Assembly: GCA_902801465.1 (NCBI GenBank)
Contig: CADCIH010000014.1
Location: 1-64,000, forward strand
Source of the DNA: an uncultured Bacteroidia bacterium
Lineage (GTDB): Bacteria; Bacteroidota; Bacteroidia; Bacteroidales; F082
DNA length: 64,000 nucleotides
Direction: 5' to 3'
Both the position numbers and the translations under genes were made by a program. Below are positions 1 through 11,811 of the stretch, one piece after another; the stretch's first letter is position 1; each line of letters begins with the position of its first letter. The notes below the pieces were generated by a model. That model worked only from the letters and a program-made list of their open reading frames with translations, had not been told where the DNA came from and did no database searches.

Positions 1-1
1 G

Positions 2-271
2 GGTCAGGTCTACGTCCTGAGCAAAGAAGAAGGTGGCCGTCACACCCCGTTCCGTAACAAGTATCGTCCTCAGTTCTACTTCAGAACCACCGACGTTACC
101 GGTGAGATCACCCTTCCTGATGGAATGGAGATGGTCATGCCTGGCGACCACGTCACCATCGACGTTAAGTTGATTGCCGACATCGCCATGGACAAGGGTC
201 TTCGCTTCGCTATCCGTGAAGGCGGTCGTACCGTCGGTTCCGGCCAGGTCATCGAGATCATCGACGATTAA
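2..271 (+). CDS. tuf: Elongation factor Tu, C-terminal 89 residues (partial)
   Basis: The reading frame is open from the left edge and ends at TAA 269-271. It encodes the third beta-barrel domain of EF-Tu, with the recognisable stretches [16 protein letters not shown] and [12 protein letters not shown] near the C-terminus. EF-Tu carries aminoacyl-tRNA to the ribosome as a GTP complex. The GTPase domain lies outside the window. A terminator-like hairpin and tRNA-Trp follow, the usual tuf-trpT-secE-nusG order. Confidence 0.97.
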   Translation, partial: GQVYVLSKEEGGRHTPFRNKYRPQFYFRTTDVTGEITLPDGMEMVMPGDHVTIDVKLIADIAMDKGLRFAIREGGRTVGSGQVIEIIDD

Positions 272-297
272 TCAGCCGAATCGTTCAATCAAAAAAA

Positions 298-321
298 GGG
301 AGGCTGAAAAAAGCCTCCCTT
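298..321 (+). terminator. Hairpin after tuf
   Basis: GGGAGGCT and AGCCTCCC form a perfect 8-bp stem (298-305 / 312-319) around a GAAAAA loop. Only two T follow, so it may be a weak terminator or a processing hairpin between the tuf mRNA and the tRNA that starts seven bases later. Confidence 0.6.
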
Positions 322-325
322 ATCT

Positions 326-398
326 ACGGGCGTAGCTCAGTTGGTAGAGCATCGGTCTCCAAAACCGAGTGTCGAGAGTTCGAGCCTTTCCGCCCGTG
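326..398 (+). tRNA. trpT: tRNA-Trp (CCA)
   Basis: A 73-nt cloverleaf. The acceptor stem is ACGGGCG (326-332) with CGCCCGT (391-397) and discriminator G398. The anticodon stem TCGGT/ACCGA encloses loop CTCCAAA with anticodon CCA. The T loop is TTCGAGC. No CCA tail is encoded. tRNA-Trp between tuf and secE is a standard bacterial arrangement. Confidence 0.96.
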
Positions 399-422
399 CT
401 TTGTTAAAAAGATTCATGAAAG

Positions 423-617
423 ATGAAAATTGTAGATTACGTTAAGGAAAGCTATACCGAGTTGAAAGAGAAGGTTTCTTGGCCGACTTGGAAAGAGTTA
501 CGCTCTAGCGTTATTGTCGTGTCCATTGCTTCCCTAATCATCGCCTTGGCGGTGTTCTTGATGGACATCTCTTTTAAAAACCTTTTGGAACTGTTCTATC
601 AACACGTACATTTCTAA
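423..617 (+). CDS. secE: Preprotein translocase subunit SecE
   Basis: A 64-residue protein with an amphipathic N-terminal part, the conserved KEKVSWPTWKEL segment and one C-terminal membrane helix (about residues 28-50). This is the short single-span SecE of most bacteria. It clamps SecY in the SecYEG channel of the inner membrane. It lies 24 bp after tRNA-Trp and 59 bp before nusG, the conserved order. Confidence 0.95.
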   Translation: MKIVDYVKESYTELKEKVSWPTWKELRSSVIVVSIASLIIALAVFLMDISFKNLLELFYQHVHF

Positions 618-676
618 TCGAGTTTTATTGAATCTAGTAGCATTTTAGGGTTAACAAGACCAATATTACCTGGGAG

Positions 677-1222
677 ATGAGCGAGACACAAGAAAAGAGA
701 TGGTATGTGATCAAGGCGATCAGTGGTAAGGAAAAGAAGGTAAAAGAATACCTTGAATCCGAAATCAAACGCCTTAATCTACAAGACCGTATTTTTCAGG
801 TTTTGATACCTACTGAGAAGTACTTCGAGGTCAGAAACGGCAAGAAAGTTTCCAAAGAAAGGAACTACCTGCCGGGTTATGTGCTTATCGAAGCCATCTT
901 GGAAGGCGAAGTCGTTCATGTGGTCAGAAACGTCCCTAACGTGCTTGGTTTCCTCGGAACCAAAGGTGAACCCGATCCGCTGCGTCCCGCTGAAGTGAAC
1001 CGTATCTTAGGTAAGATCGATGAGCTTCAGGAAATGGGAGAGGGTAGCGACATCTCGTTCATGGTTGGACAGTCGGTCATCGTCAACGAAGGACCGTTCA
1101 AGAGTTTCAGCGGCATCATCGAAGAGGTGAACGAAGAGAAGAAGAAGCTCAAAGTGAGCGTCAAGATCTTCGGCCGTAAGACTCCCCTGGAACTGAGCTA
1201 CTTCCAAGTGAAATTGGAATGA
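677..1222 (+). CDS. nusG: Transcription termination/antitermination factor NusG
   Basis: A 181-residue protein. The NGN domain (about 1-115) starts with KRWYVIKAISGKEKKVKEYL and contains LPGYVLIEA. The C-terminal KOW domain (about 125-181) has the typical VGQSVIVNEGPFKSFSGII start. NusG binds RNA polymerase, suppresses pausing and links it to Rho or the ribosome. Family length is normal. It is followed after 53 bp by rplK. Confidence 0.96.
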   Translation: MSETQEKRWYVIKAISGKEKKVKEYLESEIKRLNLQDRIFQVLIPTEKYFEVRNGKKVSKERNYLPGYVLIEAILEGEVVHVVRNVPNVLGFLGTKGEPDPLRPAEVNRILGKIDELQEMGEGSDISFMVGQSVIVNEGPFKSFSGIIEEVNEEKKKLKVSVKIFGRKTPLELSYFQVKLE

Positions 1223-1275
1223 TACCCCTTGAATGAATTGAAGTTTCCTTATCATTTTAATGAAGGATTAAGAAA

Positions 1276-1722
1276 ATGGCAAAAGAAGTAAGCGGATTGA
1301 TTAAACTGCAAATTAAAGGAGGAGCCGCAAACCCCGCTCCGCCCGTTGGTCCCGCCCTGGGTTCCAAAGGCGTGAATATTATGGAGTTCTGCAAGCAGTT
1401 CAACGCCCGTACACAGGATCAAGCTGGCAAAGTGTTGCCCGTGATCATCACTGTTTACAAGGACAAGTCTTTCGATTTCATCGTTAAGGCTTCTCCCGTG
1501 GCTGTGTCCATCCTCGAAGTCGCCAAGATCAAGGGCGGTTCCAAAGAGCCCAACCGTTCGAAAGTCGGTTCACTCACCTGGGACCAAGTCCGCGAGATTG
1601 CAACCAACAAGATGAAGGACATGAATTGCTTCACCATCGAGTCAGCCATGTCAATGGTGGCTGGCACCGCCCGTAGTATGGGAGTGAAGGTAACAGGCGA
1701 ATCACCTTTAAAGAAAGACTAA
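1276..1722 (+). CDS. rplK: 50S ribosomal protein L11
   Basis: 148 residues, full family length. The N-terminal domain has the proline-rich [15 protein letters not shown] signature; the C-terminal rRNA-binding domain ends with [15 protein letters not shown]11 binds the GTPase-associated region of 23S rRNA and, with L7/L12, supports factor binding. First gene of the rplKAJL group. Confidence 0.97.
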   Translation: MAKEVSGLIKLQIKGGAANPAPPVGPALGSKGVNIMEFCKQFNARTQDQAGKVLPVIITVYKDKSFDFIVKASPVAVSILEVAKIKGGSKEPNRSKVGSLTWDQVREIATNKMKDMNCFTIESAMSMVAGTARSMGVKVTGESPLKKD

Positions 1723-1761
1723 GTCTTTAATGCATTTGTAGAACAAAAAAACTTAAGTTAA

Positions 1762-2457
1762 ATGTCAAAAGTTACTAAACAACGGAAAGAAGCTTTGGCT
1801 AAGTTCGACAAAAGCAAGAGTTACTCCTTGATTGAAGCGGTTAATATCGTAAAACAGATCACTTATACCAAGTTCGATGCTTCGGTTGACCTGAACATCC
1901 GTCTGGGTGTCGACCCCCGTAAGGCCAATCAAATGGTCCGCGGCTCCGTCACCCTTCCTCACGGAACAGGTAAGGTAGTCCGTGTCCTGGTTCTCTGCAA
2001 CCCCGACAAGGAACAGGAAGCGAAAGATGCTGGTGCCGATTATGTCGGCCTGGATGAGTACATCCAGAAAATTAAGGATGGTTGGACTGATATTGACGTT
2101 ATCATTACCACACCTAACATCATGCCTAAGGTCGGTGCCCTGGGTCGTATCCTCGGTCCTCGCGGATTGATGCCGAACCCCAAGACCGGCACGGTGACGA
2201 TGGAGGTTGGCAAGGCTGTTCAAGAAGTAAAGGCCGGTAAGATCGACTTCAAGGTCGACAAATACGGCATCATCAATGCTGCAGTCGCAAAAGTCAGTTT
2301 CTCTCCAGAGAAGATCTTTGATAACGCCAAGGAACTCATCCAAACCGTTATCAAATTGAAACCAGCAGCCGCCAAAGGTACTTACATGAAGAGCATCTAC
2401 ATCTCAAGTACCATGAGCCCGGGTGTGCAAGTCGATATTAAGTCAGTAGCTAACTAA
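1762..2457 (+). CDS. rplA: 50S ribosomal protein L1
   Basis: 231 residues, full length. The L1 signature appears as [20 protein letters not shown], followed by PKTGTVT. L1 forms the mobile stalk near the E site and in many bacteria represses its own operon by binding a leader mimic of its rRNA site. No obvious mimic was found in the 39-bp gap upstream. Confidence 0.97.
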   Translation: MSKVTKQRKEALAKFDKSKSYSLIEAVNIVKQITYTKFDASVDLNIRLGVDPRKANQMVRGSVTLPHGTGKVVRVLVLCNPDKEQEAKDAGADYVGLDEYIQKIKDGWTDIDVIITTPNIMPKVGALGRILGPRGLMPNPKTGTVTMEVGKAVQEVKAGKIDFKVDKYGIINAAVAKVSFSPEKIFDNAKELIQTVIKLKPAAAKGTYMKSIYISSTMSPGVQVDIKSVAN

Positions 2458-2477
2458 ATTGGAAAGGAACTATTGAA

Positions 2478-3002
2478 ATGAGAAAAGAAGACAAATTAGT
2501 CATTATCGACTCCATACTCGCTGAATTGCAGGCTTGCCCCAACTTCTACCTGACCGACATCTCAGACCTCAACGCCGAGAAGACCAGCCAGCTCAGAAGA
2601 CAGTGCTTCAATAGCGGCATCAAGCTGCTCGTTGTGAAAAACGCCCTGCTGCACAAAGCTATGATGCAGATGGAAGGCAAAGAGTTCAACGAACTCTTCG
2701 ACGTCCTCCACGGCGCAACGGCACTGATGCTTTGCGAGACGGGTAACGCCCCCGCCAAACTGATCAAGAACTTCCGCCAGAAGAACGATCGCCCGATCCT
2801 CAAAGGTGCTTACATCGAGGAATGCTGCTACATCGGTGACGACCTGATCGAAACCCTGTGCAACATCAAGTCGAAGAACGACCTGATCGCCGACATCGTC
2901 GCCCTCCTGCAGTCGCCCATGAAGAACATCATCAGCGGCCTCCAGTCAGGCGGACACAAACTCTCCGGAATCCTTGAGACGTTGTCAGAAAAGGCAGAAT
3001 AA
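2478..3002 (+). CDS. rplJ: 50S ribosomal protein L10
   Basis: 174 residues, full length. The N-terminal rRNA-binding domain contains the LRRQCFNSGIKLLVVKNALL segment. The C-terminal helix that holds L7/L12 dimers follows. It begins 20 bp after rplA and is followed by rplL after a 44-bp AT-rich gap. L10 is the stalk base and, in known systems, autoregulates rplJL. Confidence 0.96.
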   Translation: MRKEDKLVIIDSILAELQACPNFYLTDISDLNAEKTSQLRRQCFNSGIKLLVVKNALLHKAMMQMEGKEFNELFDVLHGATALMLCETGNAPAKLIKNFRQKNDRPILKGAYIEECCYIGDDLIETLCNIKSKNDLIADIVALLQSPMKNIISGLQSGGHKLSGILETLSEKAE

Positions 3003-3046
3003 TTTGAATATCTAAAAATTGTATAACGCTTAAAAAAATTATTAAA

Positions 3047-3424
3047 ATGGCAGATCTTAAAGCTTTTGCTGAACAATTAGTGAATCTTACCGTGAAGGAA
3101 GTGAACGAACTCGCTACCATCCTGAAAGAAGAATACGGTATCGAACCCGCTGCTGCTGCTGTCGCAGTCGCCGCTCCCGCCGCTGGTGGCGCAGCCGCCG
3201 CTGAGGAAGAAAAGACTTCTTTCGATGTCATCCTGAAGTCAGCCGGCGCCCAGAAGCTTGGCGTTGTGAAACTGGTGAAGGAACTCACCAGCCTCGGTCT
3301 GAAGGAAGCTAAGGAACTCGTTGACGCAGCTCCTAAGGCCATCAAGGAAGGTGTGAGCAAAGACGAAGCCAATGCACTCAAAGCCCAACTCGAAGAAGCA
3401 GGTGCAGAGGTCGAGATTAAATAA
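3047..3424 (+). CDS. rplL: 50S ribosomal protein L7/L12
   Basis: 125 residues. An N-terminal dimerisation domain is followed by an Ala-rich hinge (about residues 35-58, [20 protein letters not shown]) and the C-terminal factor-binding domain with [20 protein letters not shown]. It is the acidic multicopy stalk protein that recruits EF-Tu and EF-G. A strong hairpin lies between this gene and rpoB. Confidence 0.97.
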   Translation: MADLKAFAEQLVNLTVKEVNELATILKEEYGIEPAAAAVAVAAPAAGGAAAAEEEKTSFDVILKSAGAQKLGVVKLVKELTSLGLKEAKELVDAAPKAIKEGVSKDEANALKAQLEEAGAEVEIK

Positions 3425-3456
3425 GAAGGATTTATTTCCTGCAAAACGTGGCATTC

Positions 3457-3498
3457 AACCTCAGTCCCAGCCCTTTTGGGGGACTGAGGTTTGTGCCG
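3457..3498 (+). terminator. rplL-rpoB intergenic terminator/attenuator
   Basis: AACCTCAGTCCC (3457-3468) pairs with GGGACTGAGGTT (3480-3491), a 12-bp perfect stem. A T-run follows shortly after (TGTGCCGTTTTTTC). It sits between ribosomal-protein and polymerase genes of one transcription unit, so partial termination is the likely role. Confidence 0.75.
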
Positions 3499-3510
3499 TT
3501 TTTTCGCTTT

Positions 3511-3526
3511 AAGAAATTCGTTTCTT
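3511..3526 (+). other. Small UUCG-loop hairpin upstream of rpoB
   Basis: AAGAAA-TTCG-TTTCTT is a perfect 6-bp stem with a UUCG loop, followed by an ATTTTTCG run, 48 bp before the rpoB start. It could be a second weak terminator or an RNase processing site. Its A-U stem makes it weak. Confidence 0.4.
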
Positions 3527-3573
3527 ATTTTTCGTTCTTTTTTTCGTTCACACACCCCTAAAACATTAATACC

Positions 3574-6500
3574 TTGGCAACAACTACCGAAAGAATCAAC
3601 TTCGCGTCCATCAAGTCCCCATTCGAATATCCCGACTTCTTGGATATTCAGCTTCAGTCGTTCAAGGACTTCTTCCAACTGGAAACCAACCCCGACAATA
3701 GGAAGAACGAAGGACTTTATCGGGTCTTCTCCGAAAACTTCCCCATCACCGACGCGAGAAATAATTTCGTGCTCGAATTTCTCGACTATTACATCGATGC
3801 CCCACGCTATAGCATCCCGGAATGCATCGAACGCGGCCTTACTTTCAGCGTGCCGCTCAAAGCCAAACTGAGACTTTCCTGCACGGATGACGATAACGAA
3901 GATTTTAAAACCGTTGACCAGGACGTCTATCTGGGTATGATCCCCTATATGACGCCCCGTGGCACTTTTGTGATTAATGGCGCCGAACGTGTTGTGGTCT
4001 CCCAACTGCACCGCTCTCCTGGCGTATTCTTTGGCCAAAGTCAACACTCCAACGGCAAAACCCTCTATTCCGCCCGTATCATCCCCTTCAAGGGCTCGTG
4101 GATGGAGTTCTCGACCGATATCAACGACGTCATGTACGCCTATATCGACCGTAAAAAGAAATTGCCCATCACCACCCTGCTGCGCGCCATCGGCTATGCC
4201 ACCGACAAGGAAATCCTCGAGATCTTCAACCTTGCCGATGAAGTGAAAGTCAACAAGGCATCCCTGAAACGCGTGCTTGGCCGCAAACTGGCCGCCCCCG
4301 TGCTCCATTCCTATTTTGAGGACTTCGTCAACGAAGACACCGGTGAATGCGTCACCAACGAACGTAAGGAAAACATCATCGAACGTGAGACCGTCCTCGA
4401 GGAAGAACACATCCAAATGATTATCGATGCAGGCGTGAAGACCATCTTCCTGCATCGTGAAGACGAAGTCGACGAAGAAGGCCGCGCATCCGACTTCTCG
4501 GTGATCTTCAACACCCTGAGCCGCGATACCTGCGCCTCCGAAAAAGACGCCGTCGAATACATCTACCGTCTGCTCCGCAGCGCCGATCCGCCCGATGAGG
4601 AAACCGCCCGTGGCATCATCGAGAAGCTGTTCTTCTCCGACAAACGCTACGACCTCGGACTCGTGGGACGTTATCGTATCAACCGTAAACTCAACCTTGA
4701 TATCGACCCGGAGATCCGTGTTCTCACCAAGGAAGATATCATCGCCATCATCAAATATCTGGTCGAAATGCTCAGCGGCAAAGCCGAAGTTGACGATATC
4801 GACCACTTGAGCAACCGCCGTATCCGTACCGTGGGCGAACAGCTGTACGCCCAGTTCGGCGTCGGCCTCAACCGTATGGCCCGCACCATCCGCGAACGTA
4901 TGAACGTCCGCGACAACGAGGTGTTCACCCCGATGGACCTGATCAACGCCAAGACGCTGTCTTCGGTCATCAACTCGTTCTTCGGAACCAACCAACTCTC
5001 ACAGTTCATGGACCAGACCAACCCGCTGTCGGAAGTGACGCACAAGCGCCGTATCTCCGCCCTGGGTCCCGGCGGCCTGTCGCGTGAGCGTGCCGGCTTC
5101 GAGGTCCGTGACGTTCACTACACCCACTACGGTCGTCTGTGCACCATCGAGACCCCTGAAGGCCCCAACATCGGTCTGATCTCCTCTCTCTGCGTCTTCG
5201 CTAAGATCAATAGCCTCGGCTTCATCGAGACTCCTTACCGTGAAGTGAAGAACGGAGCCGTCGATTTCAGCCAACCCCCGGTCTATCTGACCGCTGAGGA
5301 AGAGGAAAACAAGATCATCGCCCAGGCCATCACGCCTATGGACGACAAAGGTCATTTCACCGAAGACGCCATCAAAGCGCGTAAAGTGGCCGACTATCCT
5401 ATCGTCACCCCCGACGAGATTGAACTGATTGACGTGGGTCCCAACCAAATCGCCTCCATCGCCGCCTCCTTGATTCCGTTCCTGGAGCACGACGACGCCA
5501 ACCGCGCCTTGATGGGATCGAACATGATGCGTCAGGCAGTGCCTCTGATGAACCCCGAAGCCCCCATCGTCGGAACCGGCATCGAACGCTATGTTGCCAA
5601 GGATTCACGCGTTCTGATCGCCGCCGAAGGCGAAGGCGAAGTGGTTTTCGTCGACTCTACCAAGATCACCATCAAGTACGACCGTACCGATGAGGAACGT
5701 CTCGTCAGCATGGACGACGATTTCAAGACTTACTACCTGACCAAATACGCCCGTACCAACCAGAACACCAGCATCAACATCAAGCCTACCGTCCGTCGCG
5801 GACAACGTGTCCATAAAGGTGACATCATCACCCAGGGATACGGTACCCAAAACGGCGACCTGGCTCTCGGACGTAACCTGAAAGTGGCCTTCATGCCTTG
5901 GAAGGGTTACAACTATGAGGACGCCATCGTGATCTCAGAGCGTATCGTCAAAGAAGACCTCTTCACATCCATCCACGTCGAGGAGTTCACCCTTGAGGTG
6001 CGCGACACCAAGCGCGGTCTCGAAGAGCTTACCAACGACATCCCGAACGTCAGCGCCGAGGCCACCAAGGACCTTGACGACCACGGCCTGATCCGTGTGG
6101 GTGCCGAAGTCAACGAAGGCGACATCCTCATCGGTAAGATCACGCCTAAGGGCGAGAGCGATCCCACCCCCGAGGAGAAGCTGCTGCGTGCCATCTTCGG
6201 CGACAAAGCCGGCGATGTGAAGAACGCCTCCCTCAAAGCCGGCCCGTCCATGAAGGGCGTGGTCATCGGCAAACGACTCTTCTCGCGTCTCCAAAAAGAC
6301 CGTAAGTCGAGAGCCAAAGACAAAGAGGACATGGCAAAGATCGACGCAGCCGCCAAGGTGGAACTCGACGAACTCAAGAAGAAACTCGTTGAGAAGCTGA
6401 TGATCATCCTCAACGGAACGACCTCAGCGGGCGTCTACAACAACTTCAAGGAACAACTGATTCCCAAGCGTGTCAAGTTCGCCCAAAAGACCCTCATGGA

Positions 6501-7416
6501 ACTCGACTACTCCGTGGTGAATCCCCACAAGTGGACCAGCGACGAGAAGAAGAACGAAATGGTGGCCACCTTGATCGACAATTACACCGTCAAGTTCAAG
6601 GAAGTTCAAGGCAAATACAACCGTGAGAAGTACGTTGCCAGTGTCGGTGACGAACTCCCGAACGGCATCATCCAGATGGCTAAGGTTTACGTTGCCAAGA
6701 AGCGCAAGCTGATGATCGGTGATAAGATGGCCGGTCGTCACGGCAACAAGGGTATCGTCTCCCGTATCGTCCGTGCCGAGGACATGCCTTTCCTCGCCGA
6801 CGGTACTCCGGTCGATATCGTTCTGAACCCCTTGGGCGTGCCTTCACGTATGAACCTGGGACAGATCTATGAGACCGTCCTCGGTTGGGCAGGCCATGAA
6901 CTCGGACTGAAGTTCGCCACCCCGATCTTCGACGGCGCCTCGCTCGACCAGATCAACGACCTGATGGAAAAAGCCGGTCTTCCCAAGAACGGCCGTGTGC
7001 AACTCTACGACGGCGAAACGGGTGAGCCTTTCGACCAACCGGCCACTGTGGGCTACATCTACATGCTGAAGCTCCACCACATGGTTGACGACAAGATGCA
7101 CGCTCGTTCCATCGGACCATACTCACTGATCACCCAACAGCCTCTCGGCGGTAAAGCCCAGTTCGGCGGTCAACGTTTCGGTGAGATGGAGGTCTGGGCT
7201 CTCGAAGCCTTCGGCGCAAGCAACGTGCTTCAAGAGATCCTCACTGTCAAGTCAGACGACGTGGTCGGCCGCGCCAAGGCCTACGAAGCCATTGTCAAGG
7301 GCGACAACATGCCTGTACCTGGCACTCCCGAGTCATTCAACGTGCTCATCCACGAACTCCGTGGTCTGGGTCTGGAAGTGACCTTTAAGGATAAAGATGG
7401 AAATGTGTTGAATTAA
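3574..7416 (+). CDS. rpoB: DNA-directed RNA polymerase subunit beta
   Basis: 1280 residues, full length. The start is a TTG codon: the following residues ([17 protein letters not shown]) match the usual RpoB N-terminus and no ATG or GTG lies in frame upstream. The rifampicin-pocket region (about 470-545) reads [20 protein letters not shown], then [20 protein letters not shown], a drug-sensitive-looking sequence. The C-terminal part has [13 protein letters not shown] and [20 protein letters not shown]. The beta subunit forms half of the active-site cleft. rpoC starts 15 bp later. Confidence 0.97.
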   Translation: MATTTERINFASIKSPFEYPDFLDIQLQSFKDFFQLETNPDNRKNEGLYRVFSENFPITDARNNFVLEFLDYYIDAPRYSIPECIERGLTFSVPLKAKLRLSCTDDDNEDFKTVDQDVYLGMIPYMTPRGTFVINGAERVVVSQLHRSPGVFFGQSQHSNGKTLYSARIIPFKGSWMEFSTDINDVMYAYIDRKKKLPITTLLRAIGYATDKEILEIFNLADEVKVNKASLKRVLGRKLAAPVLHSYFEDFVNEDTGECVTNERKENIIERETVLEEEHIQMIIDAGVKTIFLHREDEVDEEGRASDFSVIFNTLSRDTCASEKDAVEYIYRLLRSADPPDEETARGIIEKLFFSDKRYDLGLVGRYRINRKLNLDIDPEIRVLTKEDIIAIIKYLVEMLSGKAEVDDIDHLSNRRIRTVGEQLYAQFGVGLNRMARTIRERMNVRDNEVFTPMDLINAKTLSSVINSFFGTNQLSQFMDQTNPLSEVTHKRRISALGPGGLSRERAGFEVRDVHYTHYGRLCTIETPEGPNIGLISSLCVFAKINSLGFIETPYREVKNGAVDFSQPPVYLTAEEEENKIIAQAITPMDDKGHFTEDAIKARKVADYPIVTPDEIELIDVGPNQIASIAASLIPFLEHDDANRALMGSNMMRQAVPLMNPEAPIVGTGIERYVAKDSRVLIAAEGEGEVVFVDSTKITIKYDRTDEERLVSMDDDFKTYYLTKYARTNQNTSINIKPTVRRGQRVHKGDIITQGYGTQNGDLALGRNLKVAFMPWKGYNYEDAIVISERIVKEDLFTSIHVEEFTLEVRDTKRGLEELTNDIPNVSAEATKDLDDHGLIRVGAEVNEGDILIGKITPKGESDPTPEEKLLRAIFGDKAGDVKNASLKAGPSMKGVVIGKRLFSRLQKDRKSRAKDKEDMAKIDAAAKVELDELKKKLVEKLMIILNGTTSAGVYNNFKEQLIPKRVKFAQKTLMELDYSVVNPHKWTSDEKKNEMVATLIDNYTVKFKEVQGKYNREKYVASVGDELPNGIIQMAKVYVAKKRKLMIGDKMAGRHGNKGIVSRIVRAEDMPFLADGTPVDIVLNPLGVPSRMNLGQIYETVLGWAGHELGLKFATPIFDGASLDQINDLMEKAGLPKNGRVQLYDGETGEPFDQPATVGYIYMLKLHHMVDDKMHARSIGPYSLITQQPLGGKAQFGGQRFGEMEVWALEAFGASNVLQEILTVKSDDVVGRAKAYEAIVKGDNMPVPGTPESFNVLIHELRGLGLEVTFKDKDGNVLN

Positions 7417-7431
7417 ATAGAGTAACGATAT

Positions 7432-10400
7432 ATGGTTAGTAACACTATCAATAGCAACTTCGCCAGTATCACGGTGAGTCTTGCCTCTCCTGAATCCATC
7501 CTCGACCGCTCCTACGGTGAGGTGCTGAAACCGGAGACCATCAACTACCGTACCTATAAACCTGAACGCGACGGCTTGTTCTGCGAAAAGATTTTCGGTC
7601 CCGTAAAGGACTGGGAGTGCCACTGCGGTAAATACAAGCGCATCCGTTACAGAGGCATCAAGTGTGACCATTGCGGCGTTGAGGTGACCGAGAAAAAGGT
7701 TCGCCGTGAACGCATGGGACATATCCAACTGGTAGTCCCCGTGGCCCATATCTGGTATTTCCGTTCGCTTCCCAACAAGATCGGCGCCCTGTTAGGCATC
7801 CCCTCCAAGAAACTGGAATCCATCATTTACTACGAACGTTATGTGGTGATCCAAGCTGGTGCGCTCGAAGGTTCTAAGATTCCGAACGACAAGGATGGCC
7901 GCGTGGTCCAGAAACTGGAATTCCTCACCGAAGAGGAATACCTCGACCTGATGGAGTCCCTGCCCATCGAGAACCAATATCTGCCCGATGACGACCCGAA
8001 CAAGTTCATCGCCAAGATGGGTGCCGAGGCCATCTATGACCTCCTCTCCAAGCTCGACCTCGACAAGGAGTCGTTCGAACTCCGCGACAGGGCCAACAAG
8101 GAGACTGCCCAACAGCGTAAACAGGAGGCTCTGAAACGCCTTCAGGTGTTCGAGGCTTTCCGTGAGGCCAACAAACACATGGAGAACCGTCCTGAATGGA
8201 TGATCGTGAAGATCGTCCCCGTGATCCCTCCGGAACTGAGACCTCTCGTCCCGTTGGATGGCGGACGTTTCGCCACTTCCGACCTGAACGACCTCTATCG
8301 TCGTGTCATCATCCGTAACAACCGTCTGAAACGACTCATCGAGATCAACGCCCCTGACGTGATCATGCGTAACGAGAAGCGTATGCTTCAGGAAGCTGTT
8401 GACTCCCTCTTCGACAACTCTCGCAAGTCGAGCGCAGTGAAGACCGACTCGAACCGTCCGCTCAAGTCGTTGAGCGACAGCCTGAAAGGTAAGCAAGGTC
8501 GTTTCCGTCAGAACCTTCTGGGTAAACGTGTCGACTACTCTGGCCGTTCCGTCATCGTGGTCGGTCCGGACCTTAACATGAACGAATGCGGTCTGCCGAA
8601 AGACATGGCTGCCGAGCTCTTCAAGCCGTTTGTGATCCGTAAGATGATCGAACGTGGCATCGTGAAGACTGTGAAGTCGGCCAAGAAGATCGTCGACCGT
8701 AAGGAACCCGTCGTATGGGATATCCTCGAGAACATCCTGAAGGGTCACCCGATCCTCCTCAACCGTGCTCCTACACTGCACCGTCTGGGTATCCAGGCCT
8801 TCCAACCCAAACTCGTTGAGGGTAAGGCCATCCGTCTGCACCCCTTGGTGTGTACGGCATTCAACGCCGACTTCGACGGTGACCAGATGGCTGTCCACGT
8901 ACCGCTGGGCAACGCCGCCGTGCTGGAAGCACAAATCTTGATGCTTGCTTCGCACAACATCCTGAACCCCTCCAACGGTGCTCCTATCACCCTGCCTTCG
9001 CAGGACATGGTTCTTGGTCTGTACTACATCACCAAGCCCCGTAAGAGCACTCCCGACCATATCGTGAAGGGTGAAGGCATGTCGTTCTATTCCCCTGAAG
9101 AGGTGATCATCGCCCATAACGAGCGCCGTGTGGATATGCACGCCATCATCAACTGCCGTGTCCCCGTGCGTGAGAATGGCGCGATCACCATCAAGAAGAT
9201 CGAGACCACGGTCGGTCGCGTCATCTTCAACCAGGTGGTGCCTGAAGGCTATGGCTTCATCAACCAGCTGTTGACCAAGAAGTCGTTCCGCAGCATCGTC
9301 GGTGAGATGGTCCGTCTGCAAGGTACCGCAGTGACCACCAAGTTCTTGGACGACATCAAGAACATGGGTTACTATATGGCTTATAAAGGTGGTCTGTCGT
9401 TCAACCTCGGTAACGTGCTGGTTCCGGCCGCCAAGGAGACCCTCATCAGTGAGGCCAATGCCAAAGCCGCCGAAATCCGCGAGTACGAGAAGATGGGCTT
9501 CATGGGCCCCAACGAGCGCTACAACCAGATCGTCGACCTCTGGACCGATGTCAACACCAAGTTGACCACAGAGGTGATGAATCTGCTGTCATCCGACGAC
9601 CAGGGCTTCAACCCGGTCTATATGATGCTGCATTCCGGCGCTCGTGGTTCCGAGGCTCAGGTGTCACAGCTCTGTGGCATGAGAGGCCTGATGGCCAAGC
9701 CTATGAAGGCTGGCTCAGGCGGCGCTGAGATCATCGAGAACCCGATTCTTTCGAACTTCCAGGAAGGCCTTTCCGTGTTGGAGTACTTCATCTCCACTCA
9801 CGGTGCCCGTAAGGGTCTGGCTGATACCGCTCTGAAGACCGCTGACGCTGGTTATCTTACCCGTCGTCTGGTCGACGTGGCACACGATGTCATCATCACC
9901 AGCAAGGACTGCGGCACCCTCCGTGGTCTGACCGTCTCCCGTGGTGAAGAGATCAAGGAAGCAGGCAAGCACTCGTTGCTCTACGACCGCATCCTCGGCC
10001 GTGTGGCTTTGCACGATATCTTCAATCCCAGCGATGGGCAGCTGATTGTTGCCGGCGGCCAGGAAATCAATGAAGAGTTGGCCGAAGCCATCGACGAGTC
10101 ACCCATCGAGAGTGTCGAAATCCGTTCCGTGTTGACTTGCGAAGCCAAACACGGCGTGTGCGCCAACTGCTATGGCCGTAACCTCGCTTCTGGCAAACTT
10201 GTTCAGAAAGGTGAGGCTGTGGGCGTCATCGCCGCACAGTCCATCGGTGAGCCTGGTACCCAGCTTACGCTGCGTACCTTCCACCAAGGTGGTAAGGCTT
10301 CGAAGAACCTCGTCGTCAGCAGCACCGAAGCCAAGTACGACGGTGTGCTCGAGATTGAGGAACTCCGTTCGGTTGACGCTGAACGCGAAGGCCAGAAGTG

Positions 10401-11742
10401 CTGGATCGTCATCGGACGTTCGGCTGAGTTGAAACTTCACGACAAGAACACCGGAGTCGTCCTGATGACCGTCAACATTCCTTATGGTGCCAAACTGTAC
10501 TTCCAGGATGGTGCCGAGGTGAGCAAAGGCGACAAGATCTTCGAATGGGACCCCTACAACGCCACTATCGTTTCCGAGTTTGCGGGTAAGGTGCGTTTCG
10601 TGAATGTGGTTGAAGGCGTGACCTACCACAGCGAGACCATCGCCGAGACCGGTTTCAGTGAGCGTGTCATCATCGAAGGTAAGCGTGGCACCAAGAACCC
10701 GCAGATCGAGATTGTCAACGACAACGACGAAGTCTTGACGGTTTATGACTTGCCGGTGGATGCACACGTCATCGTCGATGAGAATGAAGCCATCAAGGCT
10801 GGTGACCAGCTGGTCCGTATCCCGCGTAACGTCTCTGGCGGCGGCGATATCACCGGTGGTCTGCCTCGTGTCACCGAGCTGTTCGAGGCCCGTAACCCCT
10901 CCGACCCGGCAGTGGTTTCGGAAATCGACGGTACCGTGCACCTCGAGAAGCGACTCAAGCGTGGTAACCGTGAGGTGGTCATCACCTCCAAGACTGGCGA
11001 CCAGAAACGCTATCTCATTCCTACCTCCAAGCAGATCCTGGCTCAGGAGAACGACTATGTGAAGGCTGGTCAGCCTCTGTCTGACGGCGCCATCACTCCT
11101 GCCAGCATCCTCGCCATCATGGGTCCCATGAAGGTTCAGGAATACATTGTCAACGAGGTCCAGAGCGTGTATCGTTCACAAGGTGTGACCATCAACGACA
11201 AGCACTTTGAGGTCATCGTACGTCAGATGATGCGTAAGGTCGAAATCATGGAACCCGGCGACACCCGCTTCCTTGAAGGTGAGCTGGTGAGCAAGCTGAC
11301 GTTCCAAGAAGAAAACGACGAGATCTACGGTAAGATGGTTGTCACCGACCCGGGCGACTCCGAGAATCTCTCGGCTGGACAGATTATCTCAGCCATGAAG
11401 CTTCGTGACGAGAACTCGTTGCTGAAGCGTAAGGACCTGAAACTCGTCCAGACCCGTCCCGCCGAGCCTGCCACCGCAAGCCAGGTGCTTCAGGGTATCA
11501 CCCGCGCCGCTCTGCAAACCGACAGCTTCATGTCGGCTGCCTCCTTCCAGGAAACCACCAAGGTCCTCACCAATGCCGCCATCAGCGCCAAGACCGACTA
11601 TCTGCTTGGCATGAAGGAGAACGTCATTGTGGGCCATAAGATTCCTGCCGGTACTGGTCTCCGTGAGTACGACGACTTGATTGTCGCCTCACGTGAAGAG
11701 TACGAAGCCCTGAAGGAACAAGGCGCTGTCCTTGCCGATTAA
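7432..11742 (+). CDS. rpoC: DNA-directed RNA polymerase subunit beta'
   Basis: 1436 residues. The first zinc site is Cys63, Cys65, Cys78, Cys81 (CHCGK and CDHCG). The catalytic Mg-binding loop NADFDGD begins at residue 478, with Asp480, 482 and 484. A second zinc site has the [15 protein letters not shown] cysteines. The trigger-loop region contains [16 protein letters not shown]. The C-terminus ends in the normal [12 protein letters not shown] segment. It is the last gene of the block, followed by a strong palindromic terminator. Confidence 0.97.
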   Translation: MVSNTINSNFASITVSLASPESILDRSYGEVLKPETINYRTYKPERDGLFCEKIFGPVKDWECHCGKYKRIRYRGIKCDHCGVEVTEKKVRRERMGHIQLVVPVAHIWYFRSLPNKIGALLGIPSKKLESIIYYERYVVIQAGALEGSKIPNDKDGRVVQKLEFLTEEEYLDLMESLPIENQYLPDDDPNKFIAKMGAEAIYDLLSKLDLDKESFELRDRANKETAQQRKQEALKRLQVFEAFREANKHMENRPEWMIVKIVPVIPPELRPLVPLDGGRFATSDLNDLYRRVIIRNNRLKRLIEINAPDVIMRNEKRMLQEAVDSLFDNSRKSSAVKTDSNRPLKSLSDSLKGKQGRFRQNLLGKRVDYSGRSVIVVGPDLNMNECGLPKDMAAELFKPFVIRKMIERGIVKTVKSAKKIVDRKEPVVWDILENILKGHPILLNRAPTLHRLGIQAFQPKLVEGKAIRLHPLVCTAFNADFDGDQMAVHVPLGNAAVLEAQILMLASHNILNPSNGAPITLPSQDMVLGLYYITKPRKSTPDHIVKGEGMSFYSPEEVIIAHNERRVDMHAIINCRVPVRENGAITIKKIETTVGRVIFNQVVPEGYGFINQLLTKKSFRSIVGEMVRLQGTAVTTKFLDDIKNMGYYMAYKGGLSFNLGNVLVPAAKETLISEANAKAAEIREYEKMGFMGPNERYNQIVDLWTDVNTKLTTEVMNLLSSDDQGFNPVYMMLHSGARGSEAQVSQLCGMRGLMAKPMKAGSGGAEIIENPILSNFQEGLSVLEYFISTHGARKGLADTALKTADAGYLTRRLVDVAHDVIITSKDCGTLRGLTVSRGEEIKEAGKHSLLYDRILGRVALHDIFNPSDGQLIVAGGQEINEELAEAIDESPIESVEIRSVLTCEAKHGVCANCYGRNLASGKLVQKGEAVGVIAAQSIGEPGTQLTLRTFHQGGKASKNLVVSSTEAKYDGVLEIEELRSVDAEREGQKCWIVIGRSAELKLHDKNTGVVLMTVNIPYGAKLYFQDGAEVSKGDKIFEWDPYNATIVSEFAGKVRFVNVVEGVTYHSETIAETGFSERVIIEGKRGTKNPQIEIVNDNDEVLTVYDLPVDAHVIVDENEAIKAGDQLVRIPRNVSGGGDITGGLPRVTELFEARNPSDPAVVSEIDGTVHLEKRLKRGNREVVITSKTGDQKRYLIPTSKQILAQENDYVKAGQPLSDGAITPASILAIMGPMKVQEYIVNEVQSVYRSQGVTINDKHFEVIVRQMMRKVEIMEPGDTRFLEGELVSKLTFQEENDEIYGKMVVTDPGDSENLSAGQIISAMKLRDENSLLKRKDLKLVQTRPAEPATASQVLQGITRAALQTDSFMSAASFQETTKVLTNAAISAKTDYLLGMKENVIVGHKIPAGTGLREYDDLIVASREEYEALKEQGAVLAD

Positions 11743-11756
11743 TTCAATCAATTCAC

Positions 11757-11794
11757 AATGTAGAGGCGGTGCATGCACCGCCTCTACATTTTTA
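11757..11794 (+). terminator. Perfect palindromic terminator after rpoC
   Basis: AATGTAGAGGCGGTGC (11757-11772) and its exact reverse complement (11775-11790) flank a two-base AT centre, giving a 34-bp perfect palindrome followed by a T-run. It starts 15 bp after the rpoC stop. Confidence 0.85.
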
Positions 11795-11811
11795 TACTAA
11801 AAAATAATACC

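Noticed and set aside
2932-4995. A 687-codon open frame on the minus strand opposite rplL and rpoB
   Set aside because: It is antisense to conserved genes and has low-complexity Asp/Phe/His-rich sequence produced by the codon bias of the sense strand.
7792-9321. A 509-codon minus-strand frame opposite rpoC
   Set aside because: Entirely within rpoC, with no recognisable domain; a codon-bias shadow.
11773-11811. Earlier in-frame start for the DUF3467 gene
   Set aside because: That start lies inside the rpoC terminator palindrome; the conserved family sequence begins after ATG 11812.
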